A stretch of 64,000 bases of DNA from Ypsolopha sequella (GCA_934047225.1 CAKOHE010000103.1:310001-374000); one strand, 5' to 3'; positions 1-12,130 are shown, numbered from the stretch's first letter. Program-made: numbers and translations. The notes: generated from the letters alone by a model not told the origin.

Positions 1-285
1 CATTCATATGACTTTGACAATGGCAAAGAACTTTATATCACGGATGGAGCCAATATTTTGATGAATATAACATGTGACACTCAGAGGTTAGCCCCGTGTA
101 ATCATGAAGAGGCGGATACTCGCATAATGGTGCATGTGTCTAATGCTGTCGCTTAAGGTCTGACAAAAATCATGCTTCGCGCTGTTGATACTGACATCGT
201 AGTACTAGCAGTTGCACAAGTGCAAAAACTACCTCAACTTGAAGAGCTGTGGGTGCACATAGATAATGGAAAACACCACAAGTAA
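1..285 (+). pseudogene. Fragment of a transposon-like 'HEEADTR' protein
   Basis: Frame 1 reads through 95 codons with one internal stop (TAA at 154-156) and ends at TAA 283-285. It contains HEEADTRIMVHV and, after the stop, VDTDIVVLAVA and ELWVHIDNGKHH. I recognise this pattern from multicopy, transposon-like animal proteins that often end in a tesmin/TSO1 CXC motif. That assignment is from memory. The left part lies outside the window. A CXC relic on the other strand at 6,899-7,310 may come from another copy of the same family. Confidence 0.5.
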
Positions 286-1030
286 TTTTAATGAAATTAC
301 GACGATACCGTCGTAATAGTTCATTCTAACTATACAGTTAGAATGAAAAACGCAATTCTTATATGCCATATGATACCAAATCTACAGTCAACTCTACTCT
401 TTTTTATATTCATATATATAGTATGCTTCTTAGGTAGTAGGTATATATACTCCCCACAGGACAGGACCCAGTATAATGGTCATCAAGACGATTCAAATAC
501 AAATTCGTTTTGTTAAAAGTTATAACCGCGCGCTATACGTCACTCTGCCCCGTGGTGTACTTTATTTTTTTTCACTCACTTTTTGCCACAACATTACAAT
601 AAAAAAGATATGTCTGTAATACAGATAAATGTGGCTTTCAGTGCATATTTTTTATATATTGATATATTCTATGGTTCAAATGAAAACGACCATGATATGA
701 AAAAAAAATAGTTCACGATTAACAGATTTTACCAAATATATATTTTTTTTGTATGGAAAGACATATATTTTTTTTCAGAAATGAATTCATCATATTTCAT
801 TTATCAGAAAATGATATCAAACTTGCCCGAGGTACGTACACTTAGAGAGCTATATGACTCAAAGGGAGCGCGGCGGAATCAAACTTCCCCCCCCGCTCCT
901 CGCCACCACAGAAATGCCTCCCGATGCCTCCCGGGCTAAGTCCACTCGGGACCACCTATGGAACAACTGTGCCAAATATGAGCTCATAGTCCAGTTTCAA
1001 ACGGTTAATCGCACTAAATACCCAGCTACA
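286..1030. other. AT-rich intergenic DNA, no gene seen
   Basis: Low-complexity AT-rich sequence with poly-A/T runs. A 63-codon frame at 854-1,045 has no recognisable motif and looks like chance. Confidence 0.5.
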
Positions 1031-1278
1031 ATAACGAGCTGGTAACATTCGTTTTTAAATAGAATGTAAGTTTACGCGAGTTTAATTTGTAATATTACTA
1101 ATTAATAATTAACATATTAATATATTAACGTACCTAGATAATAAATAAATTGTATCGGTGAATCAGTTGATATGTAATAACGAGCTGGTAATATTCGTAT
1201 TTAAATAGTATGTCAGTTTACGCGATTTTAATTTGTAATATTACTAATTAATAATTAACATATTAATATATTAACGTA
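1031..1278. repeat. Tandem duplication of about 120 bp, second copy split by a transposon
   Basis: The segment starting ATAACGAGCTGGTAA at 1,031 recurs at 1,177. Copy 1 runs on through ACGTACCTAGATAATAAATAA to about 1,150. Copy 2 breaks at ACGTA (1,278) and resumes at TACCTAGATAATAAATAA (2,485). Copy 1 therefore preserves the empty target site of the inserted element. Confidence 0.8.
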
Positions 1279-2484
1279 CAGTGCGACATAAAAGAGTAGA
1301 AATTAATTATTTCGGAACTAAAGTGTTTCCGTGTCCTGGCAACACTAGAGGTGAGTAGTCGAGCTGTCAAAACTAGTAACCGGTGTCTGTTTACTTCACA
1401 ATTTTAGGCTTTTCTGTGTAAATTTTGGCTAAAACAGCAAGTTAAAATGAACAAGGTCATACGCGGTGGTGTTCGTGACGTAATTTATTAAGTATTGATG
1501 CGATTTTTGGCTGAATTTTAAGCCGGAGAGTTGCTATCTCCAATCGACGATATTTACAAACGGACAGCTGACTTAACTGGTAAGAATCTGTTTAAAGTTG
1601 TAGAAAACGATATTTTAATCTAGTTACACGGAAAGAAAACAACATTCCTTACAAAATAACTCCAAAATATTGATTATTGCGATTGTTATCTTTACAATTT
1701 CAAGGTTATGTTATGGTTACAAAAATATTTTTATATAGCGTGATCGGGTCGACGTTAATTTTGATACTTGCTTTAGGAAAAGATGATGATAAGTTAAATT
1801 GAATATGACTGTTATTTATATCTGTTTCAGGTGTGTCGGAAAGTACAGTATGCAGGATAGTGCAGCAAGGGTCCACCGATGGGAGGAAATTTTCGACACC
1901 TGTAAAACATAGAAAAGGTCGCCTTTCAAATGTACTGGATGATTTCGACATTTGTGCCATAAGGCAGAAGATATATTTTTTATACAGTTACAAAAGAAGT
2001 GCCTACAATTGGTAAACTATAAGCCGAACTTAAAAAAGACTTAGGGTCCGACGGAAGTAGAGAGCATTTGAGGAAACTCAAAACTGGGAGGACATTGTAC
2101 AATGACGTAGACGAATTAGTCATACAGGTTGGTGTAGATAGCAGTGATGATGAGTTTGATACAGAAAGCAGTGAAGAATCTAGTGCAGAACCGAGTGTAA
2201 GCGCATCTCAATTGGAGGGTGTTGAATATTTAGATTTTAGTTCATTAGAATAGTGCTTTATTCTAAATAAAGTTTACCTTAAACAAAGATCCTATTTCAT
2301 TTCTTGTTATAAGTGTTATGCCTAAACCTTCCAAGTGATACATTATGAAATTTGTTAAATGAAAAAGCAACTTGAGTAGTAAAAAAAATATTGAAGTATC
2401 AAAATTAATTAATCTTACTAGCTGTGTGGCCATATAGAAGATGGTGGCGCCCTCATTTATTTTCTACTCTTTTATGTCGCACTG
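1279..2484 (+). mobile_element. Tc1/mariner-like DNA transposon, decayed
   Basis: The 1,206-bp element has perfect 24-bp terminal inverted repeats beginning CAGTGCGACATAAAAG, and TA dinucleotides on both sides (1,277-1,278 and 2,485-2,486). TA duplication and a CAGTG terminus are typical of Tc1/mariner. It sits in the second copy of a local duplication, so the unoccupied site can be read in copy 1. Its transposase gene is broken, so it is non-autonomous. Confidence 0.85.
1447..2253 (+). pseudogene. Relic transposase gene with a spliceosomal intron
   Basis: Exon 1 begins MNKVIRGGVRDVIY at 1,447 and carries two stops. A GT-AG intron fits at 1,580-1,830 (GTAAGAATC ... CTGTTTCAG). Joining across it gives TADLTGVSESTVCRIVQQG, a helix-turn-helix typical of the DNA-binding half of mariner-type transposases. 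Exon 2 continues to about 2,015, frameshifts (TVTKEVPTIGKL follows in another frame, then a stop), and resumes at 2,068-2,253 with an acidic serine-rich tail ending EGVEYLDFSSLE. The catalytic DDE/D core is absent, so the middle has been deleted. Confidence 0.6.
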
Positions 2485-2486
2485 TA

Positions 2487-3299
2487 CCTAGATAATAAAT
2501 AAAGAAAAGATAAGTGTATAGTTTATTTTGTGCACCGCCTATACACATTTTCTTTTTTAAGAAATCTGCCAGTTAAAGGTTTCCTGGAAGAGATCAATTT
2601 TAATGATAAGACCGCCAATTGTACCCTATTCCCTACTGTAAAACTGTTTCACTATGGGACACATTTAAACTTACTTTAAAATAAATGGAAATAACAATAG
2701 AAAAGTGATTGACAATACAAAAAAATAATACACTATAAATAAATACCAACACTTTAAAAAATCCTAAACATATATAAATAATAAGTTTGCACTACAAAGT
2801 AATGTTAACATCAAGAAAATATTTGAAACGCATCAAATATAATGCTCTCCACAATAAAATTAATATTTCGCACTAAAGTCAACCCACTAATTGGGAAGGC
2901 AAAGGGAATTTAGCCCACATACAGCCATGTCTGAGTTTTTATTAAACAAAAATCGACATCATTTTATAACAAACGATTAGGTACCTACTATGCTAATCAT
3001 AATGATAACCAAGGTAGATATAATGTACTAAAGTTATATCTGCAAGCTGCGGCGCTGCAGGAAGTGCAGCCCTTTTGCCTTTGCGTAACAAAATAGAGGC
3101 ACCCATGCTCACCTCTACAGCTGCTGCTTACTTCGGCCTTTGACGACCAGCCTCAGCCACTACGGTTCGCACTGGTGCCTATGCTTTGTTACTGCGGGTG
3201 AGGGCTGCGCTCCCTCCGCGCCTCCGGCTTTTTGTATACCTTTTCTGAAAGATTCGCAACTCGTGCCTGCTATGCTGAAAGTGAGATTCATCTGAAGTT
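2487..3299. other. Intergenic, no gene seen
   Basis: AT-rich to about 3,030, then more GC-rich non-repetitive sequence. No credible coding frame or RNA gene was found. Confidence 0.5.
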
Positions 3300-3575
3300 A
3301 AAGAGCTACGCTTTAAGGTCCTCGCATATTACAACGGATCAGCACAGAGTATTGTGTCTAAACCACCTCAAAATAAAGCATTGAAATATGAGCTATCGTA
3401 CTCGTACGTGACATTTTTGTACTAGTGGACGGCACGCCGACGACGGCGCTTGGCCCGCGCGTCGTACACTTGCAAAATGTCACGTACGGAACATGATTTA
3501 AAGCTCACATTTCAATGCGTTTCTTGAGGTGGTCCGGTGACGAGGCGTTATAATTTGCGACGGGCCTTAGTCGGT
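3300..3575. repeat. Imperfect inverted repeat, probable MITE
   Basis: The left arm includes CCACCTCAAAATAAAGCATTG and, farther out, TAAGGTCCTCGCATATTACAACG. The right arm contains the diverged reverse complement of both (CAATGCGTTTCTTGAGGTGG and CGTTATAATTTGCGACGGGCC). A GC-rich core separates them. No clear target duplication was identified. Confidence 0.45.
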
Positions 3576-4092
3576 GAACTAACTGCCACTCTTCTCTCTT
3601 CTCTCTTCTCCGCCTTGGTACGACACGACACGACATATAGGTAATGAAAGAGATTTCACTTTTACATACTGGTTTCTGAGAAAAACCTCAGCAAGATTGA
3701 TCTGTTGCGATGGATGGCGCTTTTTAAAATTAATTGAATGGCTCGCAGTTACAAGATTCTTAGATTATAAATAAGGCACTAAGGATTATAAATAAACCGA
3801 CCAAGATTGTACACAAAATTAGAAACTTATTAATATAACCTCAATTAAAATAGAGGACAAGATGATTGTTCAAAAGTTTGATTTGAATATTTTTGTACGA
3901 TAATACTGGACGTAATGTGTATATGTACATAGGACATAAGTTTTGTATGTTGGTATAATTTATAAAGGAGAAAAAAAGTAAAGCTAACGTTAATCGTTCA
4001 TCTTTTTCCCAGGTGGGTTAATAAATACTTTTGATAAAATAAATAAGGATACCTTAGGTCGAGAAGAATAAAGTAGAATTAATTCTGTTATA

Positions 4093-5133
4093 CAGGATGG
4101 AAAAAATGAAAGGGCCCTGGAGGGGAACTACCTTAAATCCTTTAGTTAGCTCATTTTACTGAAAGGAAACATTCCTTTATTTTTTAAAAGAAACAAAACT
4201 CCATTCAAAGATCTTCTAAAATTTGCTTGTCTCACCCGGGAACTGAACCAACTAAAAATTTAAAAAATAAACCCTCGCTATTTTATTATACGAATCGGTA
4301 GGATTATTGTTCAGGATAAAATTTGTCTACTAAACTAAAGTCTTACACTCATCTATTGTACGAGATACCCATGAAATTGAATATTTATTACAAGTTCTTT
4401 ATTAACAAAACCTAGTACTGTTCACTTGTAAAGTAATAATTATACGCTATTATTACACAATGACAGCACGGAATGAAAGCAAAACAAAACAAAATTTGAA
4501 TTTCGAACGAATACTTTTATCGATTTTAAAAATGTTGAAAGTTATGGTTCGAACTTCAAATTTGTTGCTCCGCGTTGCAAAAAAATTACGTTCCTTTTTT
4601 AAACTTTTCGTCAGTACGCCTAGTGCAAGAAGTAATTGTGCTCTGCATATATTTATTATTACCATTTAACGATTTTCTTATTGAAGTATTCAACAAGGTA
4701 CTTAAGATAAATAACATTAGCAAGCTTGTAGTTCATACGATGTCTTTGGATGTAAGAGAGATAAGAAAATTATAACGTGTCATTTACTTGTTACAAGTGA
4801 ACAGTACTAGGTATTGTTAACAAAGAACTTGTAATAAATATTTAATTTCATGAGTATCTCGTACAACAGATGAGTGTAAGACCAAATGTTTATTAGACAA
4901 ATTTTATTCTGAACAATAATCCTACCGATTCGTATGATAAAATAGCGAGGGTTTTATTTTTTTTTTATTTTTAGTTGGTTCGATTCCCGGGTGAGACAAG
5001 CGAATTTCAGAATATCTTTGAATGCAGTTTTGTTTCTTTTAAAAAATAAAGGAATGTTTCCTTTCAGTAAAATGAGCTAACTAAAGGATTTAAGGTAGTT
5101 CCCCTCCAGGGCCCTTAATTTTTTTCCACCCTG
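4093..5133. mobile_element. Foldback/MITE with TIRs of about 340 bp and TA flanks
   Basis: The ends are CAGGATGGAAAAAATGAAAG and, inverted, CAGGGTGGAAAAAAATTAAG, each bordered by TA (4,091-4,092 and 5,134-5,135). The inverted arms span about 4,093-4,433 and 4,786-5,133 and are highly similar throughout, for example around AGTACTGTTCACTTGTAA. The central 350 bp holds a shorter nested inverted repeat and only meaningless short frames. TA flanks suggest Tc1/mariner mobilisation. Confidence 0.7.
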
Positions 5134-5539
5134 TATATTATCCGCGCTGCACAATGTTTATATACAATTGAAGATAAATAGTCTGTGATATACTGATAAA
5201 CTGAGCAAATGAAGTGGGTTTGAAACAATGTGCTTGACGATTACTATGTGCCTAACTTTTATATCTGATTAAGTAAGTACTCAGAATATTTTATAAAAAC
5301 GCTAAATTTTATTTCTTAATATATATTATTTTAAATAAATGTATGCCTTAAATAAATAAAAGCTTTGGAAAGCAAAGGAGTATATGAATTGCCAAAGTAT
5401 AAGATTTTGTATACGCATTTTTTTTTAAGGGATGTTTGCATTTGGGAAGATGGTGTTTGAAACGAAAGGTGATTAAGTATAAAAACCACAGGTTAGTTGT
5501 TTGAAATGAATTTAGTAAATATATATATATATAAATATT

Positions 5540-5831
5540 TTTTTTTTTTTTTATTTATTTACTTTAATTAAAACGGACAAACCAATTACAATAATTAAAG
5601 ATAGTAACACAAACACAAAATGGTACAATCAACTAAAATAAATAAGAGTAACACGTAAAGTCAGAAACAGGCCTTCTCACAAAAACACAAACACTCTGAC
5701 AATATTTTCTGCCATCCATCAGCAAACAGATCACAGTCCTGATTGGCGTTTAGAAGAGCGTTGAGGGAGAGAAGAGTACGCGGTATGGGTGAGTTAGATC
5801 GCGCCTTTGTGCGACACGACGGCACAGCGAA
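5540..5831 (-). mobile_element. 5'-truncated LINE 3' end
   Basis: On the minus strand an open frame of about 56 codons (5,831 to stop at 5,661) contains RSNSPIPRTLLSLNALLN and DLFADGWQKILSE. It is followed by an AT-rich 3' UTR and a poly(A)-like run (plus-strand T run at 5,540-5,560). The 'IPRT...LN' pattern resembles the last residues of many insect LINE ORF2 proteins. Which LINE clade is uncertain. Confidence 0.45.
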
Positions 5832-6216
5832 TTAGTATACATATTTTAGAATAATATATTTTTTGTCATTCATAACATAACCAAATAGTTTTTTAGGTAC
5901 AACACATAAGATTTCTTAAAACGAGTGGCATTATTTATTTATAGATTATTTATTTATTTATTTATTTGTATTCTTGTACAAATATTACATTTTGCATTTT
6001 GTACACCTACTCGTGTATATCGTTTATAATTAAAGTACCCATCACAAAGTAATCAAAGTTTTTTTTTAATATCCCTGAAAATATTCACAAAGGAAATTTT
6101 CCTTTTAGGCAAAGGAAAAATTATGTCCCAACGAACCACATACATATAACCCATATAACCACACACAGGTCCCAACGAACTAAATAGGCAGTTTCAGGGG
6201 GTTGGTTCAAAAAGTT

Positions 6217-6510
6217 TTATTCTAAGTTAAAGAACACTGCAGGGGCGTTGCCGCGCTTGTTGCGATTCTGACGATGACGCGTCATATACCCGACGAGGGT
6301 GAAGCCATCCTTATTTGTGTTCGCTTTCAGCAGGCGTGCAGCGAAAACGGCGGGGGCGGGGTTGGGCAGCTGTTTCTGGAGTGTACAACTGACCATCGAC
6401 AGCGGCGGCGGCTGCTTGTGGTGACGAGGAAGGCGGTGGCGGTGGGCTTTGACTTCGGAGTTTTTACCTGCGGCCGGTGGGGCTGGCATAGACAGCACAG
6501 ATGTCAGCAC
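6217..6510 (-). pseudogene. Possible LINE gag-like fragment
   Basis: A GC-rich island in AT-rich DNA is open for 97 codons on the minus strand. It is proline- and alanine-rich, with KDGFTLVG followed by a basic stretch (TRHRQNRNKRG), which resembles linkers in insect LINE ORF1 proteins. The plus strand is also open here (6,274-6,630), so strand choice is not secure. No zinc knuckle is visible. Confidence 0.25.
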
Positions 6511-6898
6511 AGCGATGTCTTTATGGGCATAATTTTGATACCGGATGAAGGCATCGCAGGTTCATTGATTCTCGATGTAATTGGGTCAGTTGAAAACATG
6601 CTTTCAATGAGTGGCGAGGCGACACTATGACCACAAAAACGCTGCATCGGCCCGTTCCGCAATACCGAGGACTTTCGTTGTGCTGTGACGTCAACTCACT
6701 CCGAACAAATATTTTTGGAAGCCTACAGCCGGCCTCGCAATTGTAAATATTAAGATAAAGGCAAGAGAATGATGTAAATTTGTTTATTGTTGTTTATCGG
6801 TTTAATTTGTATTTTTTTTTTTTCATAAATAGTATAATGATAACAATAATACTAAAAAATGAAATTTTAGTGCAATGGTATTAAGTAAATAATTTTTA

Positions 6899-7310
6899 TC
6901 AAAAGTTAACTTTACAATCACCGGCGCAGAAACAAAGTGCGGTACACTTCATTGCAGCTTTGCTGCATTTACAACGTCCAGCCCCCCTATTCTGTATCTT
7001 TAGTTGCCAACTTAGCTGGGTGCCTATCATCAAAAACACAGATAAAAACTGAATTTTCAAAATTGCTTTTAATGGGTATTGAACTATTAACAAACTGTGT
7101 CGTCACTTCAAGTGCGAACATATCCTTAGACTATTGGAATTCGATGTTTTTGATGATAGGCACCTAGTCTAGTTGGCAACTAGAGATACATAATAGGCCC
7201 GCAGTACACCCTTTTTTGCAGCTGCATCTAATTAACTCTGAACATGAAGCTGCTGCTTCGGGGAGAGTTGTCTATAGAGGTTGCCACCCGGCTGCGTCCT
7301 GTGTCCATCC
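6899..7310 (-). pseudogene. Tesmin/TSO1-like CXC tail, split by a MITE
   Basis: On the minus strand the residues GRCKCSKAAMKCTALCFCAGDC (6,990-6,905), cysteines spaced as in a CXC motif, end at a TGA at 6,899. Just upstream a MITE (6,981-7,201) interrupts the frame. Beyond it the strand reads KQQLHVQS, a stop, then LDAAAKKGVLR, plausibly the decayed sequence before the CXC motif. CXC motifs bind DNA in tesmin/TSO1 proteins. Here it probably belonged to the same transposon-like family as the fragment at position 1. Confidence 0.4.
6981..7201. mobile_element. MITE with TIRs of about 50 bp
   Basis: The left arm reads TGTATCTTTAGTTGCCAAC ... TGCCTATCATCAAAAACA. The right arm is its near-exact reverse complement, ending at GATACATAATAGGCCC. 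About 100 bp of AT-rich core lies between. It is inserted into the CXC-motif relic. Confidence 0.65.
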
Positions 7311-7870
7311 CCATTGCTTTATACATAATTTGAAGCTATTTCATAAATATTAAATGTTTTTCTTTTATTAACTTAATTTCTAAGTGGAGCATTTTTTTAA
7401 AATAAATTATTAAATACATATAACACTATCTGATAAACAAACCTTCAGTTTTAAACAATCATTGTTTTAAACACCTTTTGCAACTTTAAAGCGGTCGCTG
7501 TCATCATTCAAATCGTTTTCAAGATGGCCGCAAAGAAAATTGCGGCCATTTTGTAGTTGCAACGAGGGTAGGACAATTTTCTTACGAATAATAAATTGCG
7601 AGCAGTTTACGTGGTCATTCAACTGAAAATTTAAACCGTTGATTGAGTGTAGAGTTTATCTACCATTGGGGAACACTCCATAGTCCCACGTTTAGCTCTA
7701 ATTAATACAATAACAAGGAAGAAAACTGGTTCTACGCAATTTTCCTTGATAGTATGTAAATGTTGTGTAATAGCACTTAGTCTTGTCTTATTCCTATCAG
7801 GAAATAAATCTACAGTTGTTTTTTAGACTAGTTTGAAAAACAAGATTGTCAGTTTGATAGACAAATTGTT

Positions 7871-8240
7871 AAGGCGATTAGTGTCGCCAAATTAGCACCT
7901 CGATCTTTGTCGGTACAAAAATCAATGGAAACGACGTTGAAATAACTGTTACGACGCTCGCTGCGTCCTTGATAGGGCGATTTGATTGTTCGACTGAATA
8001 ATACTATGTTATGTTTATAGCTATCAAGTTTATCTATTACTCAAAGCAAAAATGAATTAAATCGACCAAGACGCTCAGGAGCAGTAGAGAATTCAAGCCA
8101 AAACAAACCTTTCGGTAAATTTTTTTTTAAATATAGAAGTGTTGGTGTTGCGAAAAAGAAAAATATTGCATATGTTGTCTTAGAGTTGATACTTCATGTA
8201 CATTTTTTTTTATATTTTCGGTTTGGCCATAAACGAGGAG
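7871..8240. repeat. Dispersed repeat, copy 1
   Basis: It begins AAGGCGATTAGTGTCGCC and shares long stretches with 23,718-24,147, including TTACGACGCTCGCTGCGTCC, AGCAGTAGAGAATTCAAGCC and GTTGTCTTAGAGTTGATA. Copy 2 runs directly into a retroelement coding relic, so this may be untranslated sequence of that element. No frame in copy 1 is credible. Confidence 0.6.
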
Positions 8241-9140
8241 TAGGCTTTAGAAAGTACCCATTTGGCGTAACTAAGCCCCTTAAGTTGTTCCTATCGTATA
8301 TTTATAAAAATATGGCCCGAAAAATCTTTGGTACACCCACTTTACACCAACGATTATTACATCCCAAGCGTGTACTGCCGAACTTCAGGCAGAATTTGAA
8401 CAACACAACATTTGAACAACGCAGAAGGGTCAGATTATGATGCCATACAAAAAGATTTTTCGTTAAATTTGTACACTAAAGCATAAAATCACATAAAAAC
8501 TTAAACAACCTTGTCTAACGCCCAACCTCAAATTTCACATTTGTGCATTTTTTTTAGGAATGACAAATCCAAATTATGTAATTTCTTTTGGGTATGAATG
8601 AGACAACAGTAAGCTAACAGCAACATTAATAAATTTTTTGAAAAGTTTTAGCTGTAAAAAATTATTACAAATCTTATCATGGAAATAGATGGCATTTAGG
8701 ACTTTTTCTTGAAGATTTAATTTGGTTTATTAAACTGACAATGAAACAAAATTTAATACGTAGATTTTGACTTTCAATCAACTTTCGAACAAAAATAAAT
8801 AAATAATGGGAATAGCTATACAGGAATTATGAACTCATGAATCTGTAAGAAAATTTCGGCAATTTCATATGTAAAGACCTAGGTATTTTTTTTCCGTCTT
8901 GAAATGTTGGGTAATCAGCATGTTTAAAATATACAACTAATTACTCAGAAATGTTGTATTTTAAAAACTCCAAAACATCCCATTTTCACATGGATTTTTC
9001 TTACATAACTGTTTTTTTTTAATTTAATAACATATTAAACGTAATAATTTAAAGTAAATAAGTATCTAATCTGGAGATTGTCTCTGAAATAAAAGATTTG
9101 TATTTTATTTGTTATTTATTTAAACCCATTGGCCGTTTAT
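8241..9140. other. AT-rich intergenic, no gene seen
   Basis: The 84-codon frame at 8,186-8,440 has no recognisable motif. Nothing else is supported. Confidence 0.45.
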
Positions 9141-9233
9141 GATAGTAGTTTATGCTACAAGGGCGAAAAGGAATAAATTACGAGGACGATTAACCGAGTA
9201 ATTTATTGCTTTTACGCCCGTGTATCATACTAC
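9141..9233. repeat. Short palindromic repeat
   Basis: GATAGTAGTTTATGCTACAA...GGAATAAATTAC is matched by the inverted arm GTAATTTATTGCTTTTACGC...ATCATACTAC. The loop is about 20 bp. This looks like a small MITE or a MITE end. Confidence 0.5.
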
Positions 9234-9590
9234 GTTTTTCAATGCATAGTGTGAGGAAATAAAACAAATATAATCAAAGAAAACAATTTAATTATTAAAG
9301 TTGAAAGTTACATTGTTACAATTTTGCAAGTTAATGATTGGCTCAAAAGGACTGTATCCAGAGCCGTTAAACAGTCGAAAAAAAAAAGTATAACATTCAT
9401 GGTACACAGGAAAGGTTGCAGGTTAGCAAACTTCTCGTAAATAAATTAAAAAAAAAATAATAAAGCCCTAGGGCAAAATAATCGACTTCCTGTTCGGTTT
9501 TGATGCATATAAAGTGGGCCTCTACGAGCACTTGCATTGAAAATATTTAAAAAATGCTGTAGTTTGCTATGTTAATTTGCATTGCATTTA

Positions 9591-9664
9591 CTGCCACGAG
9601 CATTGAACCCACGACCTCTGCGTTAACAGGCGATAGGTTTACCACTCAACCAGAGGGGCGGTCA
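9591..9664 (-). mobile_element. tRNA-like SINE relic
   Basis: The reverse complement reads CTCTGGTTGAGTGGTAAAC (A-box-like), CTGTTAACG in anticodon-loop position, and GTGGGTTCAATGCTC (B-box-like). The acceptor stem does not pair, so this is a tRNA-derived SINE or pseudogene, not a functional tRNA. Confidence 0.4.
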
Positions 9665-10151
9665 AAATAAAAGTTATCGCAATAAATTCGTATTTGAGTA
9701 CTAAAATCCGATAACTTCCAAACAAGAGTGAGCTTATTCATCCCTTAGATATAATATTAGATAATGGGCCCGTCCGTCCGTCTGTCATTTAGCGATGACA
9801 ACTAGAGCTACAGATTTAGAATTTCATTCATTTCATTCATTCGTTCCTGTCATGCCGCAACTTCCGTTCATAGTTTTATCGATTGCGTTCAAATAAAATA
9901 GATTTCCACTGGTTTTCATAGAAAGTGTTTTTGATACTCGTACATATAATGTCTTACAAATCAAAGTAAAAAAAAAAATTGGTGTAATTCAGTATTCATT
10001 ATGGATCACATACCAAAGAAAATTATTTTATTTTCACGGACTTTTTTTCACTTTTCTATGGAAGTCGAATGAACTGACTGAACCACTTTGTACTGGAAAC
10101 TGAAAAATAAATTTAACCAAAAAGTTTTAAATCTACTTCAATGTGTTCAGT

Positions 10152-10316
10152 ACTAGTCTATATGAATAACTGTTTGTATGGAAGCTAAGTGAAATTCGCA
10201 TTTTTTTTTCTCTTCCTCCCATACAAATTGCCCCGATGGTCCAGTATGGAAAGGCGAAAACAAATTTTAAGAATTTCGCTTAGCTCCCATACAAACAATT
10301 GTTCATATAGACTAGT
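10152..10316. repeat. MITE-like inverted repeat
   Basis: ACTAGTCTATATGAATAACT...TGTATGGAAGCTAAGTG is mirrored by CGCTTAGCTCCCATACAAAC...TTCATATAGACTAGT. The arms are about 45 bp and the spacer about 75 bp. Confidence 0.6.
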
Positions 10317-10547
10317 TATTTGTTAAAATATATAAAGTATATGTAAGAAGTTTCATGTTTGTACACTAGATGGCGCTGTTCGTTTCTAGATCGCGGTGTT
10401 GAAGTTTTCTTCGTTTAAAGTGTATCGATATTTCACTTAACCGGCACTAGTGCTATCTATGTTTTGAGTTTCGTCAACTAATATTATTTAACCTTATAAA
10501 CATAATCTACCCATTACCCAAAAATTATTTTCACTTACATACTAACA

Positions 10548-11304
10548 ACAAAACAACAAAACAAAATATATCTGCTTTCATAAAACAAAGGCATCTGAAC
10601 CACCTGTATCACTTCGTCTAAAAGTTCACACATGCAACAGACATAACTCCTTGCGTGATAACTGTCCTTGTGTACAAATTGATAGGACTTATTCCATAAA
10701 ATATCTTGGGGTTGTGATTGATGAGAGGCTGTCATTCCATGACCACATTGTTTCTCTCTCCGGTCGAGTACGAAGGATTGTCCATGTGATGAAGCTACTC
10801 CGAAACGGGGCCCATGTGGATGTTTTGATGTTGGTCTATCAATCACTGTGCCAATCAATCCTTGCATACTGTGTCTCGGCGTGGGGAAGTGCCTGCAAAT
10901 CTTCTATGATTATTATAGAAAGAGCCCAAAGAGCTGTACTCAAAGTGATGTTGCGAAAACCGTTTCGATACCCTACTAAAGACCTGTATGCTGACTCTAA
11001 AGTACTAACTGTTCGACAACTCTACATCCAAAGAATAGGCCTTATCCAACATAGACTTACTATTAGTAGCCCCGAATATAAACTCTTACTGTCTAGACGA
11101 GTATTCTTGGTCAAAGGCCCAAAAGTGAAAACCGAATTTGCCAAGCGTTTTAAATCTTACGCTTTTCCAAATATTTATAAAATAATTTTAAGGCATTGCA
11201 GAATTCAGCATTGTTCCATTTTGGAAGCTAAAATAAAAATCAAACAATGGCTCCATACTCTAGATTACGATCAAACTGAATCTTTGCTGGTGACTCCAAT
11301 ATAA
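10548..11304 (+). pseudogene. C-terminal part of a LINE ORF2 (reverse transcriptase thumb onward)
   Basis: The frame is open from about 10,548 to TAA at 11,302-11,304. It starts in the region after the RT catalytic core (KTKYICFHKTKAS), then has IKYLGVVIDERLSFHDHI and SILAYCVSAWGSACKS, landmarks of the RT thumb region in jockey/CR1-like LINEs. The endonuclease and the catalytic YADD region are missing, consistent with 5' truncation during insertion. A 3' UTR of about 430 bp follows, ending near an A run at 11,743-11,750. Confidence 0.65.
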
Positions 11305-11750
11305 ATTATAATGAAGTATTTTATTCCTACACATATTTATGCAAATATGAATATCATGTGTATAACTTGTATGTTATATAATTATTATAGTATGTATTTA
11401 CCTATAGTATAAATATAAATAAATATATGTATGAATATATACCGATACTGTCCATGCAAGCCTATCTTTATCTACTTCTACTAGTTTAATTGCAATTTTG
11501 TCTCAACTTTAATTTTAATTTGTCTCTCTTTTTTTTTTTTTGTTATTTTAGTTATAGTTAAATCTGTTCATATTTTTGTAGTTTTTGTTTATTTTAAGTC
11601 TAGTAGCCTGTAAAATTATTAAATGTGATTTATTTTAAGTTTCATCTGGGTTCCCGCGTAACAGAATTACCTAGTGTGGGACCCGCTGGTAATTGTCAGT
11701 TTGTGATTATTGTAATTTTTTTTTTGCTAAATATACATTTCGTAAAAAAA

Positions 11751-12130
11751 AACTTACACACACAAAGCTGTTTCAGCGTGAAGAAGTAACAAACATACTA
11801 ACTTACACACAAAGCTGTTTCAGCGTGAAGAAGTAACAAACATACTAACTTACACACAAAGCTGTTTCAGCGTGAAGAAGTAACAAACATACTAACTTAC
11901 ATACATACACAAAACTGTTTCGGCGTGCAGAAGTAACAAACATACTAACTTACACGCACACACACAAAGCTGTTTCAGCGTGCAGAAGTAACAAACATAC
12001 TAACTTACACGCACACACACAAAGCTATTTCAGCGTGCAGAAGTAACAAACATACTAACTTACACGCACACACACAAAGCTGTTTCAGCGTGCAGAAGTA
12101 ACAAACATATTAACTCACACACACAAACTT
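11751..12130. repeat. Minisatellite, 47-55 bp unit, 7 copies
   Basis: The unit contains AAAGCTGTTTCAGCGTG(A/C)AG and AAGTAACAAACATACTAACTT. Early copies are 47-49 bp and later ones about 55 bp, because an internal CA-rich stretch has grown. It lies immediately after the LINE 3' end. Confidence 0.85.

Noticed and set aside
4453..4775. Coding genes in the foldback core
   Set aside because: Overlapping frames on both strands without motifs, lying inside an inverted-repeat element.
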